Shown one piece after another: positions 42,155 through 51,473 of a stretch of DNA of 64,000 nucleotides. A program made the translations under genes and the position numbers. The notes under the pieces were generated by a model. It ran no database searches. It had not been told where the DNA came from and worked only from the letters and a program-made list of their open reading frames with translations. The stretch is from Eubacteriaceae bacterium CHKCI004 (GTDB taxonomy: Bacteria > Bacillota > Clostridia > Lachnospirales > Lachnospiraceae). The stretch covers positions 120,699 through 184,698 of the forward strand of contig FCNR01000032.1 of assembly GCA_900016875.1 (NCBI GenBank). The letters are read 5' to 3'. Numbering within the stretch: the stretch's first letter is position 1; each line of letters begins with the position of its first letter.

Positions 42155-43789
42155 TTACGCACGAATCGTCGCAAGTTCCTGTCCGATATTCAGGACATGG
42201 TCACCGATTCGTTCAAAGTCTGTCAGCATCTCTGAATACAGAATACCAGCCTCTCCCTCACAGGTCTCCATACGCATTCTTTCCATCTGATTCTGACGAT
42301 ATTCTTCTGTCATCTGGTCAATCTGCTGCTCAATGCCGGAAATTTCTGACAACGCTTCTTCTGACAAGGCATCCAGGTTGTTCAGATGGTCAATGGCCGA
42401 GAGACTGATACTGCGCATGTTCTCAATCTCTTTTTTTGCCTCCCTGGAGAAGGTAATCTTTTTTTCATCCATCATCTGCGTGTACTCGCAGATATTCATG
42501 GCATGATCGCCGATCCGTTCCAGATTACTGCATATTCTGAAAAAGGAACTGAAGTTGGAAGAATCCTTTCGGTTTGTCTCATGGACAAGGATACGTGAAA
42601 TATATTTGGAAATCTCTTTGTTGAGATAATCGATATATTCCTCATTTTCTTCCACCTTGGAAAACCTTGCCGAGCTGCCTTCCATAACAGCCGTAAAGCT
42701 TTCCTCCACATTTTCTCTGGTCATCTTCTCCATACGTCTCAATTCATTCCAGATACCGTTAAAGGCAATGGCCGCATTTCCCATCTGATACTCAGCGCCA
42801 GCCTCCAGAGGCTTGATATACATAAGTCCCTGTGTATCCGGCTCTTCTCCCTCTCGCTCCGGCAGAATCCGCACCGCCAGCTTCGCCAGCTTCCTGCCAA
42901 ACGGCAAGAGAAGCAATGTGGTGACCACATTAAACAGCGTGTGCATATTGGCGATCTGTGCCGCCGGATTGTCCGGCGTGAAGTTCTGCACCACTGTAGT
43001 AAGCGGCGTGAGAATACAGACGATGGTAAAGATTATCGTACCGATGATATTAAAGGTCAAATGGATAATGGTTGTCCGCTTGGCATTTCTGCTTGTTCCG
43101 ATGGACGCCAGAACAGCGGTGATGCAGGTACCGATATTCTGACCAAACAGTACGAACACCGCATTCGGCAGGTCGATGAGACCGCCGATGGCCAAAGTCT
43201 GCAGAATACCTACAGAGGCAGAGGAAGACTGGATGATAGCGGTAAATACCGCGCCCACCAGTATTCCGATCACCGGATTACCAAACTGGGTCATCAGACT
43301 GATAAACGTTTCTGAATCCCGCAGCGGCGACATGGCACTGCTCATCATCTCCATACCGAGAAAAAGTATACCAAGCCCCGCCACGATCTGGCCATAGTGC
43401 TGTACCGTCTGCTTTTTGCTGAATGTAACGACAGCCACGCCGGCAAAGGCCAGCAACGGCGCGATCGCTCCCACGTCAAGAGCGATCAGCTGTCCGGTTA
43501 TGGTCGTTCCGATATTGGCTCCCATGATGATCCAGACCGCCTGCTGCAGACTCAGCATTCCGGAATTGACAAAACCGACAACCATCACGGTAGTTGCAGA
43601 GGAAGACTGGATAACAGCTGTAATACCCGCTCCGACGATCACACCCAGTATCGGATTGGATGTCAGTTTCTCCAGTATCCCTTTCATTCGGTTCCCGGCT
43701 GCCGCCTCCAGGCCGGAACTCATCATCTGCATACCGTAAAGGAACAGGGCGAGACCGCCCAGAAGTCCTAATACGATGCTAATACTCAT
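42155..43789 (-). CDS. Na/Pi cotransporter family protein with PhoU-like domain
   Basis: A 544-residue transporter. The membrane half has the inverted repeat motifs AVIQSSSATTVMVVGFVNSG and AIIQSSSASVGILQTL that define the Na/Pi cotransporter (NptA/SLC34-like) family. The C-terminal 190 residues are a helical PhoU-like domain (ISKYISRILVHE, RICSNLERIGDHAMNI, DFERIGDHVLNI). It probably imports phosphate with Na+ or exports other anions. It lies 142 nt after ktrA on the same strand and is followed by two hairpins. Confidence 0.9.
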   Translation of the reverse strand: MSISIVLGLLGGLALFLYGMQMMSSGLEAAAGNRMKGILEKLTSNPILGVIVGAGITAVIQSSSATTVMVVGFVNSGMLSLQQAVWIIMGANIGTTITGQLIALDVGAIAPLLAFAGVAVVTFSKKQTVQHYGQIVAGLGILFLGMEMMSSAMSPLRDSETFISLMTQFGNPVIGILVGAVFTAIIQSSSASVGILQTLAIGGLIDLPNAVFVLFGQNIGTCITAVLASIGTSRNAKRTTIIHLTFNIIGTIIFTIVCILTPLTTVVQNFTPDNPAAQIANMHTLFNVVTTLLLLPFGRKLAKLAVRILPEREGEEPDTQGLMYIKPLEAGAEYQMGNAAIAFNGIWNELRRMEKMTRENVEESFTAVMEGSSARFSKVEENEEYIDYLNKEISKYISRILVHETNRKDSSNFSSFFRICSNLERIGDHAMNICEYTQMMDEKKITFSREAKKEIENMRSISLSAIDHLNNLDALSEEALSEISGIEQQIDQMTEEYRQNQMERMRMETCEGEAGILYSEMLTDFERIGDHVLNIGQELATIRA

Positions 43790-43931
43790 ACCTTTATTTT
43801 TCCTCCATTTTCTCTCTCAACCTGTTTTCACAAAGACAGGCGGCCGCTCTGCGCTGTCTGCTTCGGATAACGGATTCTTTTCCGTCTTCCGCAGGCCAAA
43901 ACAGGCTTTCTCCTGATTCATTCTGTCATTC

Positions 43932-44621
43932 TCAGGAATTTTTTTCTTTCTCGATCCAGTCTGTAAGGTGGAGCATTCCCTCCTCACTTCCCGAGATATA
44001 CAGAATATCATTTTGTCTCAGTTCATATTCCGGGCGAACGTCTTCCATAACAGACTCTTTATTTTCAATGGCAATGATATTTACGCCAAGTTTGGAGCGA
44101 AGATTCAGGCTCTTGATGGACTGACCCACCATACTGTCCGGAACAGCCACCTTTGTGATATTGATTTTCTTGCTCAGCTGCACAAAATCAAGAATTCTCG
44201 AAGATTCCAGACGAAGGGCAAGGCGGACAGCCATATCTCTCTCCGGATAAACCACTTCCGCTCCCAGTCTCTCAAGAATCTCTCCATGCTCGGCGCTGTT
44301 CGCCTTGGCGATCACCGTAGGAACGCCGATGCTCACCAGGTGAAGCGTCGTAAGAATGGAGGTTCCCATCTGCTCGCCGATGCAGACCACCGCCACATCA
44401 CAGTTTTTAATTCCTGTTTCAAGCAGAGACTTTTTGTCAAGATTTTTGACCACATAAGCATTTTCCGTGACATCGCGGAGTTCCCGCACCTTTTCCTCAT
44501 CCCGGTCGATGACCAGAAGTTCCGCGCCTGCTTCCGCAAGCTCTGAGGCCAGAGCATATCCAAATCTTCCAAGGCCTATGATACCATATGTTCTGCTGTC
44601 TTTTTTCTGTTTTCCAAACAT
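43932..44621 (-). CDS. ktrA: KtrA-type potassium channel regulatory subunit
   Basis: A 229-residue cytoplasmic protein with one RCK module: GIIGLGRFGYALASELAEAG (nucleotide loop) with the acidic end of the second strand in LVIDRDEE, then a TrkA-C domain from about 135. The single module distinguishes it from TrkA. It lies 14 nt after the ktrB-like gene and gates that channel in response to ATP/ADP or c-di-AMP in related bacteria. AGGAGG precedes the start. Confidence 0.9.
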   Translation of the reverse strand: MFGKQKKDSRTYGIIGLGRFGYALASELAEAGAELLVIDRDEEKVRELRDVTENAYVVKNLDKKSLLETGIKNCDVAVVCIGEQMGTSILTTLHLVSIGVPTVIAKANSAEHGEILERLGAEVVYPERDMAVRLALRLESSRILDFVQLSKKINITKVAVPDSMVGQSIKSLNLRSKLGVNIIAIENKESVMEDVRPEYELRQNDILYISGSEEGMLHLTDWIEKEKNS

Positions 44622-44635
44622 AATATCCTCCTGCG

Positions 44636-45934
44636 TTATCCAATTGCAATATTTCCTTCCGGATAGCTGACTCTGTCACCTCTCGTAAAGTACCAGAGAG
44701 AAGCGATCGTCAGAGGTCCCAGCCTGCCAATATACATAATAATGATCGACAATAACTTACTTCCGTCACATAAATCCGCCGTGATTCCTGTGGAGAGTCC
44801 CACCGTGCCAAAAGCACTGGTAACCTCAAACAGCAGGTCAATAAGCGGAGTGTCCGGCTCCATGATCGTCATCAGATAGGTTCCCACAATTACGACGCCC
44901 AGCGCCAGAATAGCTATGACCGCCGCCTTGCGGAAGGCATTTTTAGGAATCGCATATCGAAATGCCTTTTCGTCTTTATTGGTTGCCGCCGATTTGATTC
45001 CCTGCAGCAAAACAAAAAATGTGCTGGTTTTGATACCGCCGCCGGTGGAACCCGGAGATGCTCCAATGAACATCAGTACCGTCAGTACCAAAAGTCCCGA
45101 CTGAGAAAATGTTCCCAGCGGATAAGTGGAAAAACCTGCTGTTCTGGCGGAAACACTGTGGAAAAAGGCTGCCATCCAGGTAATGTCTTCCGTAAGCTTG
45201 AGCATCACGGCTCCCACCACGATAAGGATGGCGCTCATGGAAATCACGACCTTCGCATGCATGGAAAACTTTTTCCATCGGAATCGCTTGGAGCAGACTT
45301 CCCGGATAACAAGAAAACCAATACCACCCAGGATAATCAGTGCACAGGTCACCACATTCAGCAGCACATCGTGCCGATATGGAATCAGATTCTGGAAATT
45401 ACCCAGAATATCGAATCCGGAGTTATTAAAAGCGGCGACGGAATGGAATAAACTGATTCCGATCGCCCGGATCGGCGGATAATCCTGTACAAACACCAGA
45501 AAGCTTAATACTGCACCGGAAAGCTCAATAATAACCGTTGTAATAAAAATATCCCGCACAAAAATGACCAGCCCTCTTCCGGAGTCCAGATTCATGGCCT
45601 CCCGGATGAGATTGCGTCCTTTCATGTTTACCCTCTTGCCGATGGCAATGATCACGCCGGCTCCCACCGCCGTCACGCCAAGACCTCCTACCTGAATCAG
45701 CATGGCAAGGAAGGTCTGTCCGAGAGGAGTAAATGTATCCCCCGCGTCAACCGCGATCAGCCCTGTCACGCACACCGCGCTGGTAGACGTATACAAAGCG
45801 TCGATATACCTTAAAGTCACGCCGTCTTTTACGCTGCATGGCAGCATGAGAAGTACGGAACCAATCAAAATCACAGAAAGAAATCCCAGAGCGATGATAC
45901 GTCCCGGAGATTGTCTTTTTAGTAACCTAAACAT
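44636..45934 (-). CDS. ktrB: KtrB-type potassium (Na+-dependent) channel subunit
   Basis: A 432-residue member of the TrkH/KtrB family. The pore loops contain SAVCVTGLIAVD, NNSGFDILGN, SARTAGFSTYPLG and FGTVGLSTGI. Each has the conserved Gly of the filter. It is shorter than the TrkH at 25324 and pairs with ktrA. Both follow the KdpDE-like genes in what seems one operon: 31 nt separate the response regulator from this gene. Confidence 0.9.
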   Translation of the reverse strand: MFRLLKRQSPGRIIALGFLSVILIGSVLLMLPCSVKDGVTLRYIDALYTSTSAVCVTGLIAVDAGDTFTPLGQTFLAMLIQVGGLGVTAVGAGVIIAIGKRVNMKGRNLIREAMNLDSGRGLVIFVRDIFITTVIIELSGAVLSFLVFVQDYPPIRAIGISLFHSVAAFNNSGFDILGNFQNLIPYRHDVLLNVVTCALIILGGIGFLVIREVCSKRFRWKKFSMHAKVVISMSAILIVVGAVMLKLTEDITWMAAFFHSVSARTAGFSTYPLGTFSQSGLLVLTVLMFIGASPGSTGGGIKTSTFFVLLQGIKSAATNKDEKAFRYAIPKNAFRKAAVIAILALGVVIVGTYLMTIMEPDTPLIDLLFEVTSAFGTVGLSTGITADLCDGSKLLSIIIMYIGRLGPLTIASLWYFTRGDRVSYPEGNIAIG

Positions 45935-45965
45935 TGTAATATCCTCTTTCTTCTTTCAAGTCTCC

Positions 45966-46673
45966 TTATGCTTCGTCCTGCATTCGATATCCAACGCCCA
46001 GCTCATTGACAATATAATTCTTCTCTCCCGGTCTTGAGCCCAATTTTTTTCGGATATTTGCCATATTCACCTGCAGCTTTTTAATACTTCCCGCGTCGGA
46101 GCTTCCCCATACGGCCTGAATAATGGACGCATAAGTCAGTACTCTTCCCGCGTGCTGTGAAAGCAGGGCTACTATATTATACTCCGTCTGCGTTAATTTA
46201 ATCTCTTTTTCCCGCACACGGACCAGACGTCTGGCATAATCAATCTCCAGATCCTTGAATCTGTATCCGCCATTTACGTCTTCTCCACCCTGAATTCCTT
46301 CATAGCGTCTATTACGCAAAGCTGCCCGTACCCGTGCCAGTAACTCTGCTGTCCCAAAAGGTTTTGTGATATAGTCGTTGGCGCCGGCATCCAGCGCCGT
46401 CACTTTATCGTTCTCCTGCGTTCTCGCGGAGAGTACGATGATCGGCGTGGAATCAGACCGGCGTATCTTACTGATAAAAGACATCCCGTCTTCATCCGGC
46501 AGTCCCAGATCCAGAAGCACCAGATCCGGATGATGGGAAGAATATACAAGCATCCCCTGCCGTAAGCTTCCCGCTGTCAGAACCTGATAACCGTTGGTAT
46601 CCAGAATTGTTTTTACAAAACTGCGGATGTTGGTCTCATCTTCAATTACCAGCAGTTTATATTTATTATTCAT
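45966..46673 (-). CDS. KdpE-like response regulator
   Basis: A 235-residue OmpR-family regulator. The receiver is complete: acidic pair Glu11-Asp12 (LLVIEDETN), phosphoacceptor Asp55 (VLLDLGLPDEDG), LSAR and TKPFG. The output domain includes LTQTEYNIVALLSQHAGRVLTYASIIQAVWG, close to KdpE. It overlaps its kinase gene by 8 nt. As the next genes encode KtrB and KtrA, it likely controls K+ uptake; kdpABC is not in the window. Confidence 0.9.
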   Translation of the reverse strand: MNNKYKLLVIEDETNIRSFVKTILDTNGYQVLTAGSLRQGMLVYSSHHPDLVLLDLGLPDEDGMSFISKIRRSDSTPIIVLSARTQENDKVTALDAGANDYITKPFGTAELLARVRAALRNRRYEGIQGGEDVNGGYRFKDLEIDYARRLVRVREKEIKLTQTEYNIVALLSQHAGRVLTYASIIQAVWGSSDAGSIKKLQVNMANIRKKLGSRPGEKNYIVNELGVGYRMQDEA

Positions 46674-47724
46674 TCATTTCCTCCATTTCCAATGAGAAAC
46701 TGAAACGCGCCCCTCCTTCTCTGCGATTTTCAGCCTTGATGCTTCCACCGTGTGCCCTGATAATGGTCGCACAGACGGAAAGGCCGATACTCATATTGTT
46801 TCTCTTCCCATCCGTAAGTTCACCGGCTCTCTCCTGATATCCGTCGAAGATTCTGTCGAGTTCTTCCGCCGATATTCCGCAGCCGTCATCCGCAATCTCA
46901 AAGACGGCCTGTCTGCCGGATGTTCTCACTGTGAAGGCAAGCGTTGTCATTCCTTCCGCATGCAGCACCGCATTTTCCAGCAGATTGATAAGAACCTGCT
47001 CGATCAGCAGCGGATCCACCGGAATACTGATAAATTCTTCCGGAATCTGCACAGCTACTTTCTGGTTCGGATAACGCTTGTGAAACTTGATCAGGGTATC
47101 GTCGATCAACTCTTCCAGCACCGTGGGAGTCTTGATGACCTGCACCTTCTTACTGCCGATTTTTGTCACGGACAGCAGATTCTCCACCATCCGGATCAGC
47201 CATTCCGCATCCTCTCTGATCTCCCCGAGCAGCTTAATCTTCTGCTCTTTCCTGAGAGAATCATAATTCTCTATAATCGCGGAACAGGAGCCGTAAATGG
47301 TAGTGAGCGGCGTGCGCAGATCATGGGAAATCGCCCTCAGCAGATTGGCCCGTACCCTCTCTTTTTCATTTTCTGTCTTTGTTCTTTCCTGTTCCTTTAT
47401 CTTTGTGGTCAGCGCGCTGGTCAGCACAGCTACGATCAGCATGACCACTGCCGAGAACAGACTCTCCACAGCTGCAAAGTCAAGAACAAAGTATGGAAAT
47501 GTAAAAGCAAAGCTTTCCACCAGCACGCTGACAAGCGATGCCAGGATCCCCCATAAATACCCTTCTGTTTTCAGAGATATCAGGAATACCCCTAAAATAA
47601 AAACATCCGAAGAAAATGACTGCGTTTTAAATATGTTCTGCAGGACCAGATTAATAAGAAAGGTTACGCCCAGAACAATTACGGTAAGAAACATGTCCCG
47701 TATATAAATTTTGTATTTGTTCAT
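46666..47724 (-). CDS. KdpD-like sensor histidine kinase (DUF4118, short form)
   Basis: A 352-residue kinase equal to the C-terminal half of KdpD. Four closely packed helices (about 8-110, DUF4118 type) are followed by the His box RAISHDLRTPLTTIYGS and ATPase boxes LLENAVLHAE and DDGCGISAEE. Instead of the usual GTGLGL the third box reads NNMSIGLSVCATII, a mild variant. It lacks the N-terminal KdpD and Usp domains that respond to c-di-AMP and K+. It is first in the operon with the response regulator, ktrB and ktrA. Confidence 0.88.
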   Translation of the reverse strand: MNKYKIYIRDMFLTVIVLGVTFLINLVLQNIFKTQSFSSDVFILGVFLISLKTEGYLWGILASLVSVLVESFAFTFPYFVLDFAAVESLFSAVVMLIVAVLTSALTTKIKEQERTKTENEKERVRANLLRAISHDLRTPLTTIYGSCSAIIENYDSLRKEQKIKLLGEIREDAEWLIRMVENLLSVTKIGSKKVQVIKTPTVLEELIDDTLIKFHKRYPNQKVAVQIPEEFISIPVDPLLIEQVLINLLENAVLHAEGMTTLAFTVRTSGRQAVFEIADDGCGISAEELDRIFDGYQERAGELTDGKRNNMSIGLSVCATIIRAHGGSIKAENRREGGARFSFSLEMEEMNE

Positions 47725-48049
47725 CTTTTCTGTAACCTCCGCTAACGACTATATCACTTTTCTGGCTAAGATGTAGTAAAGATTAAGGGACAGCCCGTTT
47801 TTCATAACTGGCTGTCCCTATTATATACCTTTTTTCTTTATTTTGTTATGCCTAATGTAAAATTTGTCAAATAAATGTAAATTTTCTTGTGTTTTCAGTA
47901 AAATTTCTGTAAATCCGTTACATTTCCGCGGCCTTATTGATGCAGGAAACGGCGTTTAAGCTTCTCGGATATCCAATATATGGAAGACATTGGGACACAA
48001 CCCTCATAAGAAAAGCTTTGTCATTTCCAAGATTCATGTTTCCTTCTGC
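47725..48049. promoter_or_regulatory. Promoter region of KdpDE-Ktr operon with phased repeats and hairpin
   Basis: A 325-nt gap. TGTAAA-type direct repeats begin at 47856 (TGTAAAATT), 47876 (TGTAAATTT), 47897 (AGTAAAATT) and 47908 (TGTAAATCC), spaced 20, 21 and 11 bp. On the minus strand a -10 TATAAT is at 47820-47825 with a poor -35. TTGACA at 47865-47870 is an alternative -35 with a weak -10. A perfect AGGGACAGCC/GGCTGTCCCT hairpin (47786-47819) lies in the leader. The rest, next to the cupin gene stop, shows nothing. Confidence 0.55.
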
Positions 48050-48490
48050 TTATTCCGGCAGTTTTGCGTACTCTTCGTCGGACACCGGCTCGCACCACTC
48101 GTTGGATGTCTCTTCACCCGGCACTTCCACGGCGATGTGGCTGAACCAGGAATCTTTCTTGGCTCCATGCCAGTGTTTTACTTCCGCAGGAATGTTGATG
48201 ACCGTTCCCGGCGTAAGGCTGACCGCCTCTTTTCCTTCCTCCTGATACCAGCCCTCTCCGGCTGTACAGATCAGCATCTGACCGCCGCCGCTTTTCGCAT
48301 GATGGATATGCCAGTTATTGCGGCATCCCGGCGCAAAGTTCACATTGGCAAGACCAACCACAGACTCACCCGGTTTGGTCAGCGGATTCAGAAAGGAATC
48401 CCCGATAAAAAACTGTGCGAACGCCTCATTTGGCTGTCCCATACCAAACATGTTCTGTTTTTCAAATTCTTCTCTGCTGCTGATTTTCAT
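48050..48490 (-). CDS. Cupin domain protein
   Basis: A 146-residue single-domain cupin. The metal motif is NNWHIHHAKSGGGQMLICTAGEGWYQEEG, then PGTVINIPAEVKHWHGA, giving His and Gln/Glu ligands in a beta barrel. Small cupins of this type occur beside carboxymuconolactone decarboxylases and as isomerases or oxygen-independent enzymes in anaerobes; the substrate is unknown. The start at 48490 has GGAGG about 10 nt upstream; the longer frame to 48670 has no site. Confidence 0.8.
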   Translation of the reverse strand: MKISSREEFEKQNMFGMGQPNEAFAQFFIGDSFLNPLTKPGESVVGLANVNFAPGCRNNWHIHHAKSGGGQMLICTAGEGWYQEEGKEAVSLTPGTVINIPAEVKHWHGAKKDSWFSHIAVEVPGEETSNEWCEPVSDEEYAKLPE

Positions 48491-48691
48491 AACTCTATAT
48501 CCTCCATTCTCATACTTCGGCACTGCCGCCGATGTACTGTCTCTTCTTCTGTATCCATGAAACATTCTTTCATTTCGATACCAGAAACTCATTTCCTGAG
48601 ATAATAGTAGCCCCCGGACTAAAAAAAGTAAAATGCCTAGTTGGAATGAGAGATAATGCCCCTGCTGCATGAAAAGTCCACCGAACGCCTT

Positions 48692-50221
48692 TTACTCTCC
48701 GGACAACGTCTGCACCCCGGCATACTCCCAGGTAACGCCCGCGTCCGCTGATGTAAAGAGCAGCGCATAAGTTCCCACGTCCGCCGCGCTGGTGGACACC
48801 CGCACATGAAGCACTCCTCCTTCTTCATATGGAGTCTCTGTATAATCCATATCGCCGGTGGTAAAGGAAAACTCGTTGCCTTCCATATCCTCCGCCGCTT
48901 CATCCACCGGAAGAGTCACCTGCTGAAAATTCGTTCCTCCATCGTTGGTGTAATACATGGATGACGAATCCTGAGAGGCATAAGTCAGCAGAATAAATCC
49001 TTTCCGGGCATCCATGAAATATATGCCCTCAGCCGTGCCGATGTTTCCATCAAAAGGATCCGTATTATGAATGTCTCCATTATAAAACTCATAGAAACGG
49101 CTGCCGGCAGCGGCGTCTGTCACCTCCAGTCTCATGGAATTGTCCGCGTCCAGATAGAACGTCATGCTGCCGTCCTGATCTGTGAGCAGCGTCTTTCCTT
49201 CTTCCTGCGCTGCGGCGATATCTTCTTCGGCCTCACTTTTTTCTTCTGCCTGCTGCTGTGTCTCCATGGTCCCCTCGCCGCAGAAAATGGCTGCGATTTC
49301 TGCGCCCTCCGAGGAAATGTTCAGGAAAAAAGCATCCTTGTTTTCGCCATAATTGTTCCAGAAATAAGAAGCCAGGTCTCCTTCCCCTGTCAGCTGATAC
49401 CAGTTGCTCCCACAGACTTCCGTGGTGTAACCGCTGTAACTCATGGTCCAGGAACTTCGCCCGCTGGAGATTTCCGGCAATCCCTGTTCCCGCAGAGCGT
49501 CAGCCATGGCAAACATCGGCGACAGCCGCTCCTGCTCCCGGTAATCCGTATTTACAGCGCCGTTTAAACGAACCGTCATTTTCTTATCGGCAGACGAATC
49601 GTAACTGATCAGCCAGCTCTGTTCCTGATTTCCTTCTTCTGTCCCATTTTCATCTATTCTATCTTCTTCAGTTCCATTTTCTTCTGCTCCAAAGGAATAC
49701 AGATAACCGTCGACCCTCTCAATCATACCATCGGCAGAAATGGTCACGGAAAATGTATTAGCCGTATACAGTTCACTGTCTTTCGACAGCCCCGCCCCCT
49801 CTTCCAGGGCTGTCACGATTCCATCCAGGCCATACTGTGAAAAATCCCGCTGTTCAAAATCAATTTTTCTGGTATTTCTTAAATCATCCAGCACCCAGGC
49901 CAGTTTTCCGTTATAAGGCTGAGCGCTGTGATAGATCTGTCTGCCGTAAAATCCCGTGAGAATCACGAAAACGATCAGTTCTGCCAGCAAAGCAGGCAGT
50001 ACAAAGTTGTCCTTCATCACTTTTCTCTTCTTCCGACGGAAATAAACAATGGTCCAGATGATAAACCACAGAATCCCCGCGCCGCCAAGCAGAGCGATCA
50101 GCGGAAACCGGCGGGCGACGCCGCCCCACTGGAAGAACCGGGACAACGTGCGAAGCCCCAGGGCGTAAACCAACAGAAACAAAGGATTCAATAAAATAAG
50201 CCAGTAATGTTTTTTATTCAT
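48692..50221 (-). CDS. Membrane-anchored protein of unknown function
   Basis: A 509-residue protein not recognised as a whole. Three hydrophobic segments lie in the first 125 residues (YWLILLNPLFLLVYALG; LIALLGGAGILWFIIWTIVYF; LPALLAELIVFVILTGF). The rest appears to face outside: a mixed domain (140-330), a Glu/Ala-rich coiled stretch with EEKSEAEEDIAAAQEEG, and a C-terminal part with MYYTNDGGTNFQQV, which resembles a BNR/sialidase-type Asp-box repeat (YxTxDGGxxW). A surface or sugar-recognition role is only suggested. AGGAGG precedes the start. Confidence 0.55.
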   Translation of the reverse strand: MNKKHYWLILLNPLFLLVYALGLRTLSRFFQWGGVARRFPLIALLGGAGILWFIIWTIVYFRRKKRKVMKDNFVLPALLAELIVFVILTGFYGRQIYHSAQPYNGKLAWVLDDLRNTRKIDFEQRDFSQYGLDGIVTALEEGAGLSKDSELYTANTFSVTISADGMIERVDGYLYSFGAEENGTEEDRIDENGTEEGNQEQSWLISYDSSADKKMTVRLNGAVNTDYREQERLSPMFAMADALREQGLPEISSGRSSWTMSYSGYTTEVCGSNWYQLTGEGDLASYFWNNYGENKDAFFLNISSEGAEIAAIFCGEGTMETQQQAEEKSEAEEDIAAAQEEGKTLLTDQDGSMTFYLDADNSMRLEVTDAAAGSRFYEFYNGDIHNTDPFDGNIGTAEGIYFMDARKGFILLTYASQDSSSMYYTNDGGTNFQQVTLPVDEAAEDMEGNEFSFTTGDMDYTETPYEEGGVLHVRVSTSAADVGTYALLFTSADAGVTWEYAGVQTLSGE

Positions 50222-50342
50222 GCCGCACCTCCTGTCAGAAAAAGGCTGTGAGGATACATTTTCTCCCCACAGCCGATTTTTCATTTTTTCCTCTTTTCTG
50301 ACGCACTTGCTGCGTCAATAATGGTAGATTTGGGATCGCCTT

Positions 50343-51437
50343 CTACACAATATTCAGTCCCTTTGCCACGATCATGATAAAGTCCTGTACATTTGTGACG
50401 ATGGTTGTCGCCGCCAGACTGCCTCTGTCCAGAAGCTTATTGACCACGAACTCGTCGGCATCCACCGTATAGAGGAAGACCGGACGCACGGTTCCATCCT
50501 CCAATACGCGGTAGGACGGGGTCATATTGCCGGTGGCGATGGTGTGAAGCATGGTCGCCAGACAGACGACGGTTGTAGCTTTCTTTACCATGTTCCGCAT
50601 GGCGGTCTGTCCCTCGTAGGCGTCGCCTATGACTTCCGGCAGCGGGCCGTCGTCACGGATGGAACTGGTGAGCACAAACGGTACATTTTCTTTCACACAA
50701 CTGTACATGATGCCGTTGTCAATCTTGTAGTCTTCAATAAATTGCGGAATGGAGCCGCTCTTTCTCACACGGTTGATCACATCCAGATGATTATAATGTC
50801 CGTTCGGATGTGACCTCTGGGTATAAATGTCCTGTCCCAGGGCGGTGTGGAACATAGCGCCTTCCAGATCGTGGGTAGCCAGCGCATTTCCCGCCATCAG
50901 ACCGTCCACATAGCCGTTTTCCACCATGGCCTGCATGGCTCTCCTGGCGTCGGCGTCAAAGGAAAACGCCGGCCCCATGACCCAGAGAATATTGCCGTGG
51001 TCTCTCTCATATTTTAACAGTTCAAAAAGATGGTCGTAGTCTCTGGCATAAGAAGTCTCCCGGCTTCTGCCCTGACGGAACACAAATTGATCTCCTTCTT
51101 CTTCCTCCGGATTCTCAAAGCCTCTGCTGTGCAGATAAATTCCCTCTTCCGCATTTTCGGTTCTTCCGAGAATCACTCTGTCGCCAATCTGCAGATTACG
51201 GTTTTCCACCACCCGGAGTTCCCCGTCTTCTCCGAGAACTACGCTGGAATCCATGCGGCTCTCTTTGGCAAGCTTCCACTGGCCGTTGATCTTAAAGTAT
51301 TCCGGGTACATGGATGTACTGTGGTAGTTCTCCGGCGCCACGCCTTGAATGGACACCTTCTCCCACACGGCGTCAGGCGCGTTTACAAATATATCCTGTG
51401 TAAAATCCGGTTCTCTGTATTTTGGTAAATGAAACAT
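50343..51437 (-). CDS. TIGR00300 ornithine cyclodeaminase-like enzyme
   Basis: A 364-residue member of the TIGR00300 (LOR/SDH C-terminal-like) family. This is the fold of the archaeal ornithine cyclodeaminase and of the C-terminal half of AgrE/ArgZ arginine dihydrolases. Characteristic segments are NILWVMGPAFSFDADARRAM, GLMAGNALATHDLEGAMFHTALG and VFLYTVDADEFVVNKLLDRG. The N-terminal arginine-dihydrolase domain of AgrE is absent, so ornithine to proline plus ammonia, or a related amino acid reaction, is the best guess. It ends a short operon with the amidohydrolase (36 nt apart). Confidence 0.75.
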   Translation of the reverse strand: MFHLPKYREPDFTQDIFVNAPDAVWEKVSIQGVAPENYHSTSMYPEYFKINGQWKLAKESRMDSSVVLGEDGELRVVENRNLQIGDRVILGRTENAEEGIYLHSRGFENPEEEEGDQFVFRQGRSRETSYARDYDHLFELLKYERDHGNILWVMGPAFSFDADARRAMQAMVENGYVDGLMAGNALATHDLEGAMFHTALGQDIYTQRSHPNGHYNHLDVINRVRKSGSIPQFIEDYKIDNGIMYSCVKENVPFVLTSSIRDDGPLPEVIGDAYEGQTAMRNMVKKATTVVCLATMLHTIATGNMTPSYRVLEDGTVRPVFLYTVDADEFVVNKLLDRGSLAATTIVTNVQDFIMIVAKGLNIV

Positions 51438-51473
51438 ATTCTTTCCTCTTTTCTTCTAAAATTAATCTTGCTA

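Noticed and set aside
43817..44011. 64-codon minus frame between ktrA and the Na/Pi transporter
   Set aside because: Overlaps the ktrA end in another frame, with no motif or ribosome site.
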